The notes: generated by a model from the sequence alone, not told the origin. Counted from the stretch's first letter, positions 36,422-47,345 are shown. The stretch is DNA of 64,000 bases from Timema cristinae (GCA_039000515.1 JBCFYV010009882.1:62290817-62354816); one strand, 5' to 3'. Translations and numbers: made by a program.

Positions 36422-37041
36422 GTCACAATTTAGTGCTTGTCAATTTAATATACTCAAAGAAAATAAAGTGCTATTAGGAAAGACTGTGGCTTTAAGGATC
36501 GTTGCAACCGCACAATCAACCGGAAGTGGGCAAGGCTTCTTCATGTGTACGTGTCACAACAAGTGTCAAACAAAAAATGCACTTGTATGAAAAAGAATGT
36601 ACTTTGTAATTCGAAGTGTAATAATGCACTACCATGTTGTAATAAAGATATATTTTGAATTTGAAATTATAAAAAATTTTAATATTAATAATTATAAACT
36701 TTACTTAAATTTTACTCACAGTTTACCTTATTAATATCAATAAAATATAATTTTTGCAAATGTAACTGTAATTGAGCTTACTTTTGTATCAATAAAAGTA
36801 TGTTTTAAACAGAAAAAAATATGTTTATTCATAGGTTAGTACTGAATATAATGTTCACTCGCACTATATAACTGTGATCAACTTTCCCTGACTAGGGATT
36901 ATCGACAATAACTAGTGAAAGCTGAAGAATTCACTTATTTCGATCTCAATATCCAACTTTCACTAAAGGGTTCAGTCAATATCGACACTGACTAATTATT
37001 GTCAACCTTCACTGAATACTAAATTCTAGCTGTAACATATA

Positions 37042-37225
37042 CACTAATATGATTTGAGAAAGGTAGAATTTAGGGGAATAATACCCGCATTTGTATGGAG
37101 GCATAGTGTGAAATTGATTAACAAAAATCATTCCATCTAGTTGGAATTCAAACCCCAAACTCTTCATCAAAGACGATCAAGCTTATTGCTATAGCGATAC
37201 CTTAGACTATTTGACCACCGATGTG
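37042..37225 (-). repeat. SINE family C fragment (copy C6) abutting the Ginger-like right end
   Basis: Minus strand reads a C-type head (GGTGGTCAAATAGTCTAAGG), a weak B box (GGTTTGAATTCC) and body to AAATCATATTAGTG, where it is cut at the TATA TSD of Ginger-1. The left flank of Ginger-1 (CTCTTCAATTATA) resembles the next part of the SINE. Confidence 0.65.
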
Positions 37226-37683
37226 AATATCTTCTTGACAATTATTGATATGATGGGATTAGTTACATTAAGATAGAAAATGAATTTTAAGGGTTTAATG
37301 TGAGCAAAAGAGTATAATTAATTTCTTAGCTAATTGGTTTTGAAAGTCTAATACTTTCCTTGAACTATTTGAAGAGTGTATTGGTGCAAGTTTGCCGTCT
37401 CTTATGCAGATAACCCCGAATTAAGGGAGGGATGTATCGCCATGAGGCGTTATACTATAAAGTTTCCAAATTGATCCTGGTCCCAGCTCTGCAAGGGGTG
37501 GGAGTAGGCCTAATTAATTAGTGGAGAAGTGAGAACAAGTCTTCCTTAATTAACAAGTAATTGAATTTAAGTGAGTAGGAGCTTTTACAAACGTGGAATC
37601 AAGTTTTTTTTAAATATATGATGATTGTAAAATACTAAAATATGAGTCAAGATTTGGTTTTAAATCCCATCAAATATAGCCAA
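37226..37683. other. intergenic DNA, nothing recognised
   Basis: No supported feature. Confidence 0.35.
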
Positions 37684-37698
37684 AAGATACAACTAAAT

Positions 37699-37958
37699 AA
37701 TAATAATAATATTTAGCACCACGTCTTACTACCCATTCGGGTTATACGCTTTAAGTACTAACTACGCTAATGGATTAGGAATTGGGAAGGTTGAATTAGA
37801 GGAAGTGTACCCGCATTTGCGTGGAGGGAGAGTGGAAAGCCGTTTAGGAAGAACCACCCCTAGTTCACCCGACCGAGATTCGAACCTCGATCTCCCCGTC
37901 CTCAGCTGTCGAGCTCAACACGACAAGCGCGTTAGCCAACTACCCCACCGATGCGGGT
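37699..37958 (-). repeat. SINE family B, full length (copy B4)
   Basis: Minus-strand copy with ATAATAAT run, tail, body and head (B box GAGGTTCGAATCTCGG). A perfect 15-base TSD, AAGATACAACTAAAT, lies at 37684-37698 and 37959-37973. Little diverged. Confidence 0.96.
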
Positions 37959-37974
37959 AAGATACAACTAAATC

Positions 37975-38405
37975 ACTGCATTTCTAGTCGTCATGTACAC
38001 ACAGTAAAAATAATATTAACAATTAAATAATATATACATATAGTATTTTAAGCTTATAAATAGTAATTTTAGTTAATTGAGTTAATTTGTATATGTATTG
38101 ACACACCCAAGCCTAATAGGGCCAGTTTCCGGAACTTTAAGCAATGTTGTAGACGTCCAGAAATCTCGAGTTATTTAAAATGTCGTTTGTATGTTCAAAA
38201 TATGGCTCACCCAAAAATTTAGATAAAAGGTATTAAATGCTCATATAGGATTTAAAATCTTTCATTTGCTGTTGTATAGGTTTAAACTAAATTATATAAA
38301 AGCCCAACTAGTTTATTTTGGTAAAAGTTTTAAATTTAATGTCGTAGTGATGATTTAAAAGTAATGTTTAGAAACACTATAGCAACAAGAAAATTAAATG
38401 ATGGA
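37975..38405. other. AT-rich intergenic DNA
   Basis: No supported feature. Confidence 0.4.
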
Positions 38406-38407
38406 AA

Positions 38408-38500
38408 AATGACACCTGGACATGAGAATCAAACTTGAGACCTTTGGGTTAGCGTGCCAATGCTCTACTGCTGAGATATCCAGAGATTACCCCGCATTCA
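38408..38500 (-). repeat. tRNA-derived SINE, type E (head)
   Basis: Minus strand: GGATATCTCAGCAGTAGAGC (A box), then GTCTCAAGTTTGATTCTCAT (B box), then GTCCAGGTGTCATTTTT. Related to 47222-47345 and 56190-56270. Distinct from families A-C. Confidence 0.6.
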
Positions 38501-38509
38501 GGGTCATTA

Positions 38510-39695
38510 TTCATTCATATTTAAAGCCATAGTCTGTGATAGACGTATGAATATCATCGGTTACTAGGAGATAGCATTAATATTACAGCTACCGGCGACT
38601 CGGTAGGCAGTCATTGACAAAATTTATATTTGTCGTATAGGCTTATTTAAAGATAACTCACTATACCAGATTACTCTCTTTAAAAATATATCATTATATC
38701 TTGTTTGAGGGTTTTAGAATTATATGTAACACGTTTTCCTAACTGTGGGATGTCTATAAAATTATCTTCTACTACTAAATTAGGTCAAGATGTTATTTTA
38801 GTAGTGGAGCTTCGTACTTCTGGTTCTGGCCGAAGTTCTAATTCCTTTCCGAGCACCTTTATTAAGTATTTCATTTGAATTGTGGGACAAAATAATTGTG
38901 TTAAAACATTATTTTATTTTGTTTTGATCTAATTTTTAGAACTATTATTTAAATGTTATGGTTTATTTTTATATTCAAGGTATATTGACGAAATATTTAA
39001 CTTGTTTGTTATCTCAGTCTATTTTATTTTAAAACTAACAATAACCTTGTACTCCATATTAAAAAAATGTATCACACTATAAAACAAAAGTTTTCATGGG
39101 AGGAAATTTAATTTAAAATATTCACATAATGTGCTGATATTTTAATGTCGAAAGAATTTGAAACTACTGAGTATTTGAATAAACTTAAGGTAATATAGTC
39201 CTTTTTCTATCGTAGTAGGCCTAAATTAATAGCAAACTAATTTAGCTCTACTCTATTTAAATTTTACAAACGTAGGTAGTTTTTTTCAATAAAATTCCCC
39301 AATATGTACTGTAAACAGTAAGCACTATAATATATTTAAAATACTTCCTAGTTTTAAGTCTCAAATTTATATGACTAAACATCTACACCTTTATTAGTGT
39401 TATTTTTGGCAAAATAAGGTGACTTTTCAGTCGCACATTCTGTATATTTTCAGTTTTTTTAATTACATTTAATATCATAAGAAAGTAAGTATTTATATTA
39501 GATGCACATAATTAATTATATTAATATAAATTTAGTTATTATTTGAAAAGTTTTTAATTTTTTTCAAAATAATTATACGAATAACCAGTTTTATAACTAG
39601 TTGTATCAACTTATTTCCACCCTTTAATTTTTGAACAGAAGAATTTCGAATAAACTGTTTACACACCAACTTTCCAGATTAACATTGTTTTGGGT
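38510..39695. other. AT-rich intergenic DNA
   Basis: No supported feature. Confidence 0.4.
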
Positions 39696-39699
39696 AAGT

Positions 39700-39870
39700 G
39701 AACTAAATGTCAGATTCATCTCATGTAGATGTATGGGTTAAATTTCTGGTCGAGTGTGTTGAGGTGGTTTATTATAAATAGTTTCTCCATTAAAATACGT
39801 GTACAGATTCTCTAATTTCCGCCTTACTCATCCCTAACTCCATCAAATGTTAAAGAAACATTAACATATT
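39700..39870 (+). repeat. decayed SINE body, family B/C-like
   Basis: AAATTTCTGGTCGAGTGTGT, GGTGGTTTATTATAAATAGT, CTCTAATTTCCGCCTTACTC and ATCCCTAACTCC follow the order of the B/C body. No clear tail or TSD. Confidence 0.55.
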
Positions 39871-40266
39871 AACACTCCAGCAAATAAAGACATAATTTTT
39901 CTCTGCTCAATAAAAATATAAGAAATGGCGTAGACTGGTCTCTCAACCAGGACTGCCCCTCCTTCCAGACTTTGTATTCCAATTCCAACTGCTCAGAAGG
40001 CCAACCTAACCACGCCAATTGTGGCTATGTCTAGTGTCTCTAACTAACCTTCCTGTGGATCGATGGTCCCTAGGGGGGCCTGGCTCTAGAATAGTCTCAA
40101 AACGACAAACTTCCCATTTATAGCCGACATTTTGCTCTATTTTGTGTGAATATTATAAACCTGTTACAATGTGATTTGTTCACACTTATTAGTGCATTTT
40201 TATCTATTTAAGAACTTCATACACCTGGGCTACTATCACTTGGGACTTCCTGACTAGAGATGTATA
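39871..40266. other. intergenic DNA, nothing recognised
   Basis: A slightly GC-richer patch (39940-40100) has no recognised content. Confidence 0.35.
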
Positions 40267-41086
40267 TATATGCTACAGGTCCAGTCCAAAATCTGGATAA
40301 TGTTGAGACCAGCAGGGAGATGTCAACATTATCCAACTGCAGTGGACAAGGTCAGAAATAGAAAGACATTTATTTTATTTTCGAACTCATCTGAATAATC
40401 TCTAGACTAGCAAGTGAGACTTGGATAACGCTGTAAACTATTTGTAAAACTAAACACCTATATATCCCTTTAAATATGAATTATATTTTGGAATGTCATA
40501 TCTGAGACCTGAAAGTGGATCGTTGCAATTCACTAAAATTAGAAATGTCTTATTTTTATGCGTTCTTTTCCAGAAAATCGTTGTACATATTTCCATCAAA
40601 GCTGATCAAACTTGCAAAATAATAGAGTATAATGGGATAAAGTATCAAATGAATGAAAGATAAACATTTAATTTACAAATCATATTTAAACATAAAAATG
40701 TTATTTGAGCTAAAAGTTAATTTTATTCTTATTTTTACAATAAAGGTTTTAAAGACACTTACTGCTGGAAATAACATTTGAAGTTTTTGGCAAACTCTCT
40801 GCAATGATCGGACCATAAAACAGCAAGCGTGCCAAAAACACAGAAAATATCAATTAAATGCTTAGCTACATTCTCGGCCCTTTTTGAAGCTAGGGCCCTC
40901 AACTGATCAAATTTTATCAGATGTTATTGATAGACCATGATGTAATGTTAGCAGCAGTCAGCTTGTGTCTGCATATATATTAAGCCACTGCTGTTCATTT
41001 CAGAAAATAAAAAATTAGACATAAATACTAACTTCTTTTTTTGTTTGTTTAGATGATAATTTTTACTAGAAAGGATTGTGATCGTC

Positions 41087-41615
41087 AAAAGAATCGAACT
41101 CAAGACTTTTATGAATCTTGACGTTTCATGACCCCCCGAATCCAAAAAAAGTTGTTTATGACTTTCCGTCTGTCTGTATGTCTGTACCTCCAACTAGAGC
41201 CTAAACTATTTTACCGATCGGGCTAAAACTTGGTATCTAGGGTTTTCATAGGGTTGCCCTGAGGTGTTTATGGAATTGGATATCCAACCTTAAAATAAAG
41301 GGTAGTTTACTGAAGGGCAAAAAGAGAAAAAGTCGATTTTCTCAAAATGGCTCTAATGATTTTGATTAATTTTAATTTCTAAACATTTTTAAACATTTCT
41401 AAACATTCCAAACAAACTAGCTTATTCTCTCAATATTTCGGCAAAATGACTCTAAGGGCTCCGATCTGCTGTGTAAATTATATATTTTTTTATAATATCT
41501 CCTAAACTATTTGAGATATGAAATTACTTATCATTACAAATATGTAGATATCTTTTAATACAAATATTTTAAAAGAAGCATATTTTTATAAAACCAATAA
41601 CGTTCAAGCTATACG

Positions 41616-41620
<5 letters not shown>
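41087..41620 (+). repeat. dispersed repeat R3, copy 2
   Basis: GTGATCGTCAAAAGAATCGA, TTTCATGACCCCCCGAATCC, a CCGTCTGTCTGTATGTCTGT tract, TTGGTATCTAGGGTTTTCAT, AGGGCAAAAAGAGAAAAAGT and CAAAATGGCTCTAATGATTT. Collinear with the minus-strand copy at 25.2-25.8 kb. Lies inside Ginger-2. Confidence 0.75.

Positions 41621-41621
<1 letters not shown>

Positions 41622-41652
<31 letters not shown>
41622..41652 (+). repeat. (AT)n microsatellite
   Basis: About 15 AT units between the two R3 copies. Confidence 0.95.
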
Positions 41653-41657
<5 letters not shown>

Positions 41658-41679
41658 TTTAGGACACAAAAGGTAAAAG

Positions 41680-42130
41680 TATTGCGACCGTAAAAGAAAA
41701 ATCTAACCTGAAATGTTGATAGATGTCGACGTCTCAAGCCCCCCAAACCTTAAAAAGTGGTCTTTGCAATTACGTCTGTCTGTGTATCTGTTTAAACTTA
41801 AAATTAAGAGTCATTTAAGAAAGGGCAAAAAAGAGAAAAAATCAATGTTATCATAATCGACTTTAACGATTTTGATTAAAATTCGTATCTTGATGTTGAT
41901 TAAGATTATAAATAAACTGGCTATTTTCATTTTACCATGAAAATGAATTTTAGGGTACTTTACAGAAGCAGAAACTTCCGTATCTCCGCAACTATTTGAG
42001 ATAGGTAATAAATAACTTATCATTGCAAAATTGTAGTACTATTAAAAATAACAAACTTTTATATGAAATATATTTTATAAGACCAACAGTTTCTGAGATA
42101 TTGGCAAATATATTAAAACAAGTTTGTGAA
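41680..42130 (+). repeat. dispersed repeat R3, copy 3 (internally shortened)
   Basis: GCGACCGTAAAAG, CGACGTCTCAAGCCCCCCAA, ACGTCTGTCTGTGTATCTGT, AAGGGCAAAAAAGAGAAAAA and AACGATTTTGATTAAAATTC repeat the R3 order but lack the GTATCTAGGGTTTTC block. Confidence 0.7.
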
Positions 42131-43499
42131 CTTTAGTTGTAAAGAGATACTAAAGTTTTAATGCAATAATTCTCCGATGCCATAGAGTAATTAAATATAA
42201 GTAAGTCTCTCAAAAAGTTTATGTTGTTTTTCCTCAACCTCTTAGGAGATTTGTTTGTACAACAATGATCTATATCCATTTTAGACTCAATAGTCAATAT
42301 TTACATCTTTTATTGGTCAAAATTTATAAATGAGGAATTTAATAGCAATGCAATGGCATGAAGATTTTTAACACCTAGTAAAATGTCGAAAATTTCAACC
42401 GAAAATTGACATTTTAATACGAAGTGTTGACCTTTGTGGACCCAAAATTGATCTTTTTTATCGGTCCAAACAAACAAATGAGGACATTAATTCTTTAAAA
42501 ACAAAATTATAAAATTTAAAACCGGGACTGAAAAAAAGTTTTACATAAGCATAGTGCAATTTATGCTTGGGTTTGCTAATGTATATTATTTCGTTTCACA
42601 TATATTACATGTTTTGAGTAGATATCTCCATTTTTAAACAATAGAGCGAGAAAGTCCGTGCGGAGTTCCGTACCATTTATTTTTATTTGCAAGGAGTACA
42701 AAGTTGCAGAAACTGTAGAACAATATTTTGAGTCACATTTCTGTATTTTTTATTCAGTTCCACTATCATCCTATGTTTCACTCCACGACCAACACTGATA
42801 TGGATTTCACGAAAAAAAAAGGAAATGATTGTTCATTAGTAGTAAAGTATAAGAATGGGTTGTTACTGGTAGACACTGGATCTATCAGTTTTTTCTTCAT
42901 CGCTAACAATGATTGTCAACTCGCTTAAGACTGTGATAATAAAACGAGGTTTTTTCTTTCAGATTACTATGATTAACTTTACTTAAAATATTATATTGGT
43001 CACTGGTCAAATATGCTGAACAATCGTCTCGTTTTTTTACAAAAGATATCGTTGAATACATGGTTAAACTTTGCTTTGTCTAGACTTACACCAGTTGACA
43101 TACTATACAACCACGTGTAACACCAAACGTATGTGCAATTCCTTCTTAGAATTTGACATTATCCAATAGAGGGTGAATGGTGTCAACATTATCCAGATAA
43201 ACTTTAACAATAATATTCAATGGCTTCTAATTTAACACTATCCAAGTATTTTGGATAATTTTAATACTATCCGGATAATATTGACATGATCCAATTTCAG
43301 ACGTTACCCGTAATATATACAAGAACTATTCACATATTTTTACTCAAAAATTTCTTATCGGTGTCAGGTCACATCTTAATGCCATAATTAAGAATTTACA
43401 ATAATATTGGAAGAGTTTTATCGTCTTTATTGAAAGATTTTTGTTTGAAAAAAAATTAAATCCTTGAATCCTAGCATAAGCATTGAAGCGTGGATTAAA

Positions 43500-43690
43500 T
43501 TTCGCATGGTCTTGTTTGTTGGTGACTGGGAGGTCGGGTGTCCGCTCACAAGACATACTTTGTGAGGAAGTTTTTCCTAGAGGTTTTCTTACTCTTCCTA
43601 CATGCAAGTGCGGGTATATTTTCCATAAAATAAACTTTATATATCCCCATATTCTTCATACCGGTGAAGCCAGTGGATAAACTTAATGTG
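43500..43690 (+). repeat. decayed SINE, family B/C-like
   Basis: GGTGACTGGGAGGTCGGGTG, GAAGTTTTTCCTAGAGGTTT and CTACATGCAAGTGCGGGTAT follow the B/C body. Head and tail eroded. Confidence 0.55.
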
Positions 43691-43714
43691 TAGTAAAACG
43701 GAGTGAACCTTTGG

Positions 43715-44010
43715 TGGGAATGTATGGAACGTGAGAAAAGACCAGTGTTTTTGCAGTTTTTATAGCAAAACATTTGTTTTGAACAAATTAAATCAAATAT
43801 TGCTTCATTACAAACATATAGTTTTATTTTCTTCCCATGGTTATATAAGCAGTTCTTGAATATTTGTCAAAGTGGTCCTGGAATTTAGTAACAACTTTTT
43901 CTCTTAATTTAAAAAGTTTTTCACCTAATGCCACTACGTTCATGACCGATATTCAACAACTGTGTGGATCACCATGTGAAAAAAAATTAAATTCTATATT
44001 AGTATTGAAG
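43715..44010 (+). repeat. dispersed repeat R1, copy 3
   Basis: The most complete copy: ACGTGAGAAAAGACCAGTGT, TTTTGCAGTTTTTATAGCAA, AGTTCTTGAATATTTGTCAA, GGTCCTGGAATTTAGTAACA, TCACCTAATGCC, GATATTCAACA and GGATCACCATGTGAAAA. A frame across it has no recognised motif. Confidence 0.7.
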
Positions 44011-44089
44011 CAAAATTTTATTAATTTATGCCAATTTTTTTTCTATAAATCTGCAAAAACAATAGCCTATTCTCGTGTTCCCTAAATGC

Positions 44090-44850
44090 TACCTTGAATT
44101 GTTTATATATTTAATAGCGTAACTAGAATTAAAATAGATTACAAATATTTACTGGATGAAATAATCACATTTTGTATTCCTAAAATTTTAAAATTAATAT
44201 TTTTTTAAAAAGATTTTTTTATTCTGATTGCGTACGTTAAATATTTTCTCAAGTTTATAGAAAAAAATTATAAAAAAATACAAATATATTACCCTTAACA
44301 ATACATTTCTACAATGGCCTTTAGTAATATCTAACTACTTGACATAAAAACCTTACTTAAAGACTAATGACCAATATAGTTTTAATAAGTCGTTCAAAAT
44401 TGGCATTTCCATAGGTCACAGCTCCAGAACACCACACTAGGGGTATTGGAAGATAAAAATAGAAATATAAAATTAGACTACTCTCTGATAGAATAAGTCT
44501 ATACAATAAAATTAAGTGGTAGACATTATATTGATCCTGAACAAAAGGGTTTGATTCTCGATTGAATGAATTGTGAGTACTTATTTCACAATGTTTGTTC
44601 CCTAAAGTCTCTCCTGGAATTGCTGATAGATCTCTTCTTTTCCCCTAATTCTACTTCACTAATATTAAATGTTTGAGTCATTAACTCCTTGTCAGTAATG
44701 ACACATAAGAGTAGTAATAAAACAACAAATGATAACATATTGACAATTAAACTTATTCATATATAGAATTTAGTTTTCTAGCCATTTCATTATAATATCT
44801 AGCATTAATACGTAGATTTGTGTCTATATAAAAATGCTATAACACACATC
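44090..44850. other. AT-rich intergenic DNA
   Basis: No supported feature. Confidence 0.4.
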
Positions 44851-44857
44851 TATGTGC

Positions 44858-45085
44858 ATGCCGACTGAGGCGTCATTCTAATCAGGTCTTGTTTGTCAGG
44901 GATTGGGAGGTTTGGGTTTTAATCCTATCAGGGTGCATTGAATGTGGCTTATACTAAATGTTTTACCATTCTACCTCTACAAAAATTATGATATATTTAT
45001 TTTAATTTCCACCTTCCCTATCCTTAACCCAATATTGTAGATATGCGGATAGCCTGAATGGTTAACAAGCTGAAGAGCAAAATAA
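44858..45085 (+). repeat. decayed SINE, family B/C-like
   Basis: GACTGAGGCGTCATTCTAAT, TTGGGAGGTTTGGGTTTTAA, TTTTACCATTCTACCTCTAC, CCTATCCTTAACCCAATATT and GCGGATAGCCTGAATGGTTA follow head, B box, body and tail of the B/C families. Confidence 0.6.
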
Positions 45086-45179
45086 AGAAAAGTTACCATG
45101 ACGTGACATCTAATCAAAAGTCCTGATATCCCTTATCTTGGTTATTTCATCGTAATATAAGAAATGCCACAATATGTTG

Positions 45180-45305
45180 CCTAAGTCCACCAATGTAGGA
45201 GCTTGTGTCTCCAGCCAGTCTGCCTGGTGTCTGACTGGGAATAATGGCACGGAGCAGTGGAGTTGACGCCACTCCGCAGGGCAGCGCGCACTAGGAACAG
45301 TTTTT
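45180..45305. other. GC-rich patch
   Basis: About 125 bases well above local GC, containing GCAGTGGAGTTGACGCCACT with short self-complementary arms. No identified function. Confidence 0.25.
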
Positions 45306-45559
45306 TTTACTATACTTTTTTGGGAGAATCACTCACCACTTCAGGGGAAAAATAAATACGAAAATTATATTTGCCACAGTTAACACAAGCAGTTCTACAC
45401 CGTGCAGCTTTTTATTAGCTGTTTTACTTTTGTTAGATATATATTATTATTACTGTAAAACCATATCTTTGCTTTTATGTAGCACCAGCAGGTTGATTTT
45501 AGCTATAAACACTTTTTAATTTATATGTGTGTCCAACAAACTGACATTCACATCAGTGG

Positions 45560-45740
45560 TAGTATTATCTAGTCGAGTTTTTAAGTAAAAGAAAGGTCAG
45601 GGCTCGATTCCCAGTCTGGTGTGCTGAGGCGTTTTTTCCTAAATGGTTTAACCAAATTTTTCCAAGCATAGGCTGGCTCATTTATTCTACATTACAACTT
45701 CATCTCCATTAATCAATATAAATATTCAGATAGATTAGAT
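45560..45740 (+). repeat. decayed SINE, family B/C-like
   Basis: AGGTCAGGGCTCGATTCCCA (B box), GTCTGGTGTGCTGAGGCG, TTTTTCCTAAATGGTTTAAC and CTCCATTAATCAATATAAAT. Tail not preserved. Confidence 0.65.
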
Positions 45741-45749
45741 GGTTCATAG

Positions 45750-46545
45750 GCCATGGGAATCGAACAAGGACTATTAATGAAAATAAAATGGAATAGGGAT
45801 GAATAGCCTGCATCTATTTTGAGGCAATGCACCAGTATTTACCTATAAATAAGATTGAAAACCACCTAGGTTAGATTAGATTCCACAACGCTAGTCGAAT
45901 AATCTAGCCTTGAGCTATATTTGTCAGTATGTTCTTGACATGTTCGGGTAACACAGGAACAACCAGGTCATTTTACTAACATTTTTCCTCCTCATTGTAG
46001 GCGAGTATATTTGAATTTATGTAAACACACTTTGTTAATTTTTTCAACTAAAACTTGGTGATTAACTAACTTTGAATCAATATGGGCCTTAGGAAGTGTA
46101 AACATGAATGTTTAAAATTAGTTAATACGTAAAGAAAAATCCATAATTGTTTCAAATTTTATTATAAAGTCATGATGGATAACAGATTCATATAAACTAG
46201 AATACTGGTTAACGAAATAATATTGACGCGGTTACGTATTTAATAAGTTTATACATTAATAATATCTTAGAAAATATTCATGCATCCCATTCCATTATAT
46301 AAATAAATCATTTTGGTAATACTTTGCAAGTTCTGTTTTAAGTATCCAAAAATGTAATATTTGTTTGTAATAGAAGCAATCTAAATATTTGTAATCCAAC
46401 TATTACCAATATATTTATGTTACTCAATATGTGTGGTCTTTATTTATTTAGAGATATTTTGTTCTTATGAAACCAAGATGATTTGAATAAATATGAAAAA
46501 CATAAATAATATCGCACTCATAACTATTTGAAGTAGAGTTTGATG
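45750..46545. other. AT-rich intergenic DNA
   Basis: No supported feature. Confidence 0.4.
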
Positions 46546-46557
46546 TTTGTTCCTGAG

Positions 46558-46801
46558 CAAGCGTGAATTTAAGGGGGGCACAGGGGGCACTTGCACCCCT
46601 TAGGTAGTATATTTGAGTTTTTTATACAAATGGAAGTTTGAGCAGGGGCAGGGGAGGTGGTAGGGGGAGGGCAGTGGTTACTGGGCAAGGCAATTTGCAA
46701 GAAGGACGCATGTCAAGGAAAAATATGCCTACCGACTCACGCAAATATTTCTCCATTCAATATATCTGCGCCCTCCTTTACAAATTATAAATTCATGCTT
46801 G
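46558..46801. mobile_element. MITE with hAT-like 8-base TSD
   Basis: 244 bases bounded by CAAGCGTGAATTTA and, inverted, TAAATTCATGCTTG (13 of 14 match). Flanked by TTCCTGAG at 46550-46557 and 46802-46809, a perfect 8-base TSD typical of hAT elements. The left subterminal region is G-rich (AAGGGGGGCACAGGGGGCAC) and the right has GCGCCCTCCTTT. No coding capacity. Confidence 0.85.
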
Positions 46802-46979
46802 TTCCTGAGTGTGTTTGGTTAGATCTTTGAACTAAGATATTGGACTTGAATATACATGGTACGTACATAGAAACCACCATCGCAACTCTGAGCTCAATTG
46901 TGGACATCAACCACATCAGTTATTGCAAGATTCAATGGGTAACTCTTACAATATACTATAATTCCAGCGATGGCGAAGT

Positions 46980-47150
46980 CAAAATTTTAATTACGGCTGG
47001 GTGTTTCAAGGGTATTATTTCATAAATGGTTTCACAGCCCTCCCTTTACGTAAAATCTGGTAAATCTATTTTATATTTTACATTCCTCATTCAATTCTAA
47101 TTAGTGTATTTATGCGGATATCCCGGAAAGACTATGGTTCGTCTGAACTT
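46980..47150 (+). repeat. decayed SINE body, family B/C-like
   Basis: GCTGGGTGTTTCAAGGGTAT, CATAAATGGTTTCACAGCCC, TCCCTTTACGTAAAATCTGG, TTCTAATTAGTGTATTTATG and CGGATATCCCGGAAAGACTA follow the B/C order. Confidence 0.55.
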
Positions 47151-47221
47151 TAGAACAACTTTAATGAATTAGAGGCATCCGAATTTCATAAAATGAAACC
47201 AATTAATTTTAACAACACATT

Positions 47222-47345
47222 AAAATTTATATATGGTTCCAGAAAAAAAAATGAAACGTTGAAAACTTATACTTGAAAACGAGAATTTAACCCCATAGCA
47301 TTTGGTTTAGCTTACTACTCCACTACTGAGCTATCTGGCTTCGTA
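47222..47345 (-). repeat. tRNA-derived SINE, type E
   Basis: Minus strand: AGCCAGATAGCTCAGTAGTG (A box), GGGGTTAAATTCTCGTTTTC (B box), then CAAGTATAAGTTTTCAACG. Same architecture as 38408-38500. Confidence 0.6.

Larger units (their letters stand above)
34556..36655 (+). pseudogene. Ginger-like transposase (H2C2 zinc finger, integrase core, Cys-rich tail), broken
   Basis: Related to the integrase-like family that includes vertebrate KRBA2. In order: KFDKFYDELK and RINLCLSE (34580-34640), SINE B3, an H2C2-type region with AGHGGIDSMVKNVKTRY and LNLCEPCLKKQKSQKKG (35109-35245), then the core from 35245: RCHVDLIDFQPQPDEDYKF (first Asp), SVLQDDN (second Asp) and HSQSQGSVERAKQD (catalytic Glu). Next, SPYEATFG and KEDLEVVIG (35725-35830), a hydrophilic linker, VTDKEEMPDQS, VLKQLSKR, an intron, then QFSACQFN, STGSGQGFFMCTCHNKC and a Cys-rich end, CNNALPCCNK. 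At least four frameshifts and several stops. The DDE residues themselves are kept. Transposition enzyme, nuclear. Confidence 0.85.
34063..37037 (+). mobile_element. Ginger-like DNA transposon with KRBA2-type integrase (Ginger-1)
   Basis: About 2975 bases. Left end TATTACAG (34063-34070) and right end CTGTAACA (37030-37037) are inverted, each followed by about 150 bases of related subterminal sequence, for example TTTCACTAGTGATTGTCGAC on the left and its counterpart in the right arm. Flanks are TATA at 34059-34062 and 37038-37041, a 4-base duplication as known for Ginger elements. Inside is a broken integrase-type transposase on the plus strand with a spliced C-terminus, and SINE B3 is inserted in its N-terminal part. 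Ginger elements are cut-and-paste transposons whose enzyme is related to retroviral/Gypsy integrases. Confidence 0.82.
40271..43315. mobile_element. second element with Ginger-like ends (Ginger-2), no transposase found
   Basis: Left end TGCTACAGGTCCAGTCCAAA (40271) and the reverse complement of the right end, TATTACGGGTAACGTCTGAA, align, and each runs into GGATAATGTTGA-type sequence. Flanks are TATA at 40267-40270 and 43316-43319. Length about 3045 bases, close to Ginger-1. Both arms are full of the motif TTGGATAATGTTGACA in either orientation (for example 40293, 40321, 43153, 43180). The interior holds repeat R3 copies and AT-rich DNA, and no integrase motif was found, so it appears non-autonomous. 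Confidence 0.6.
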
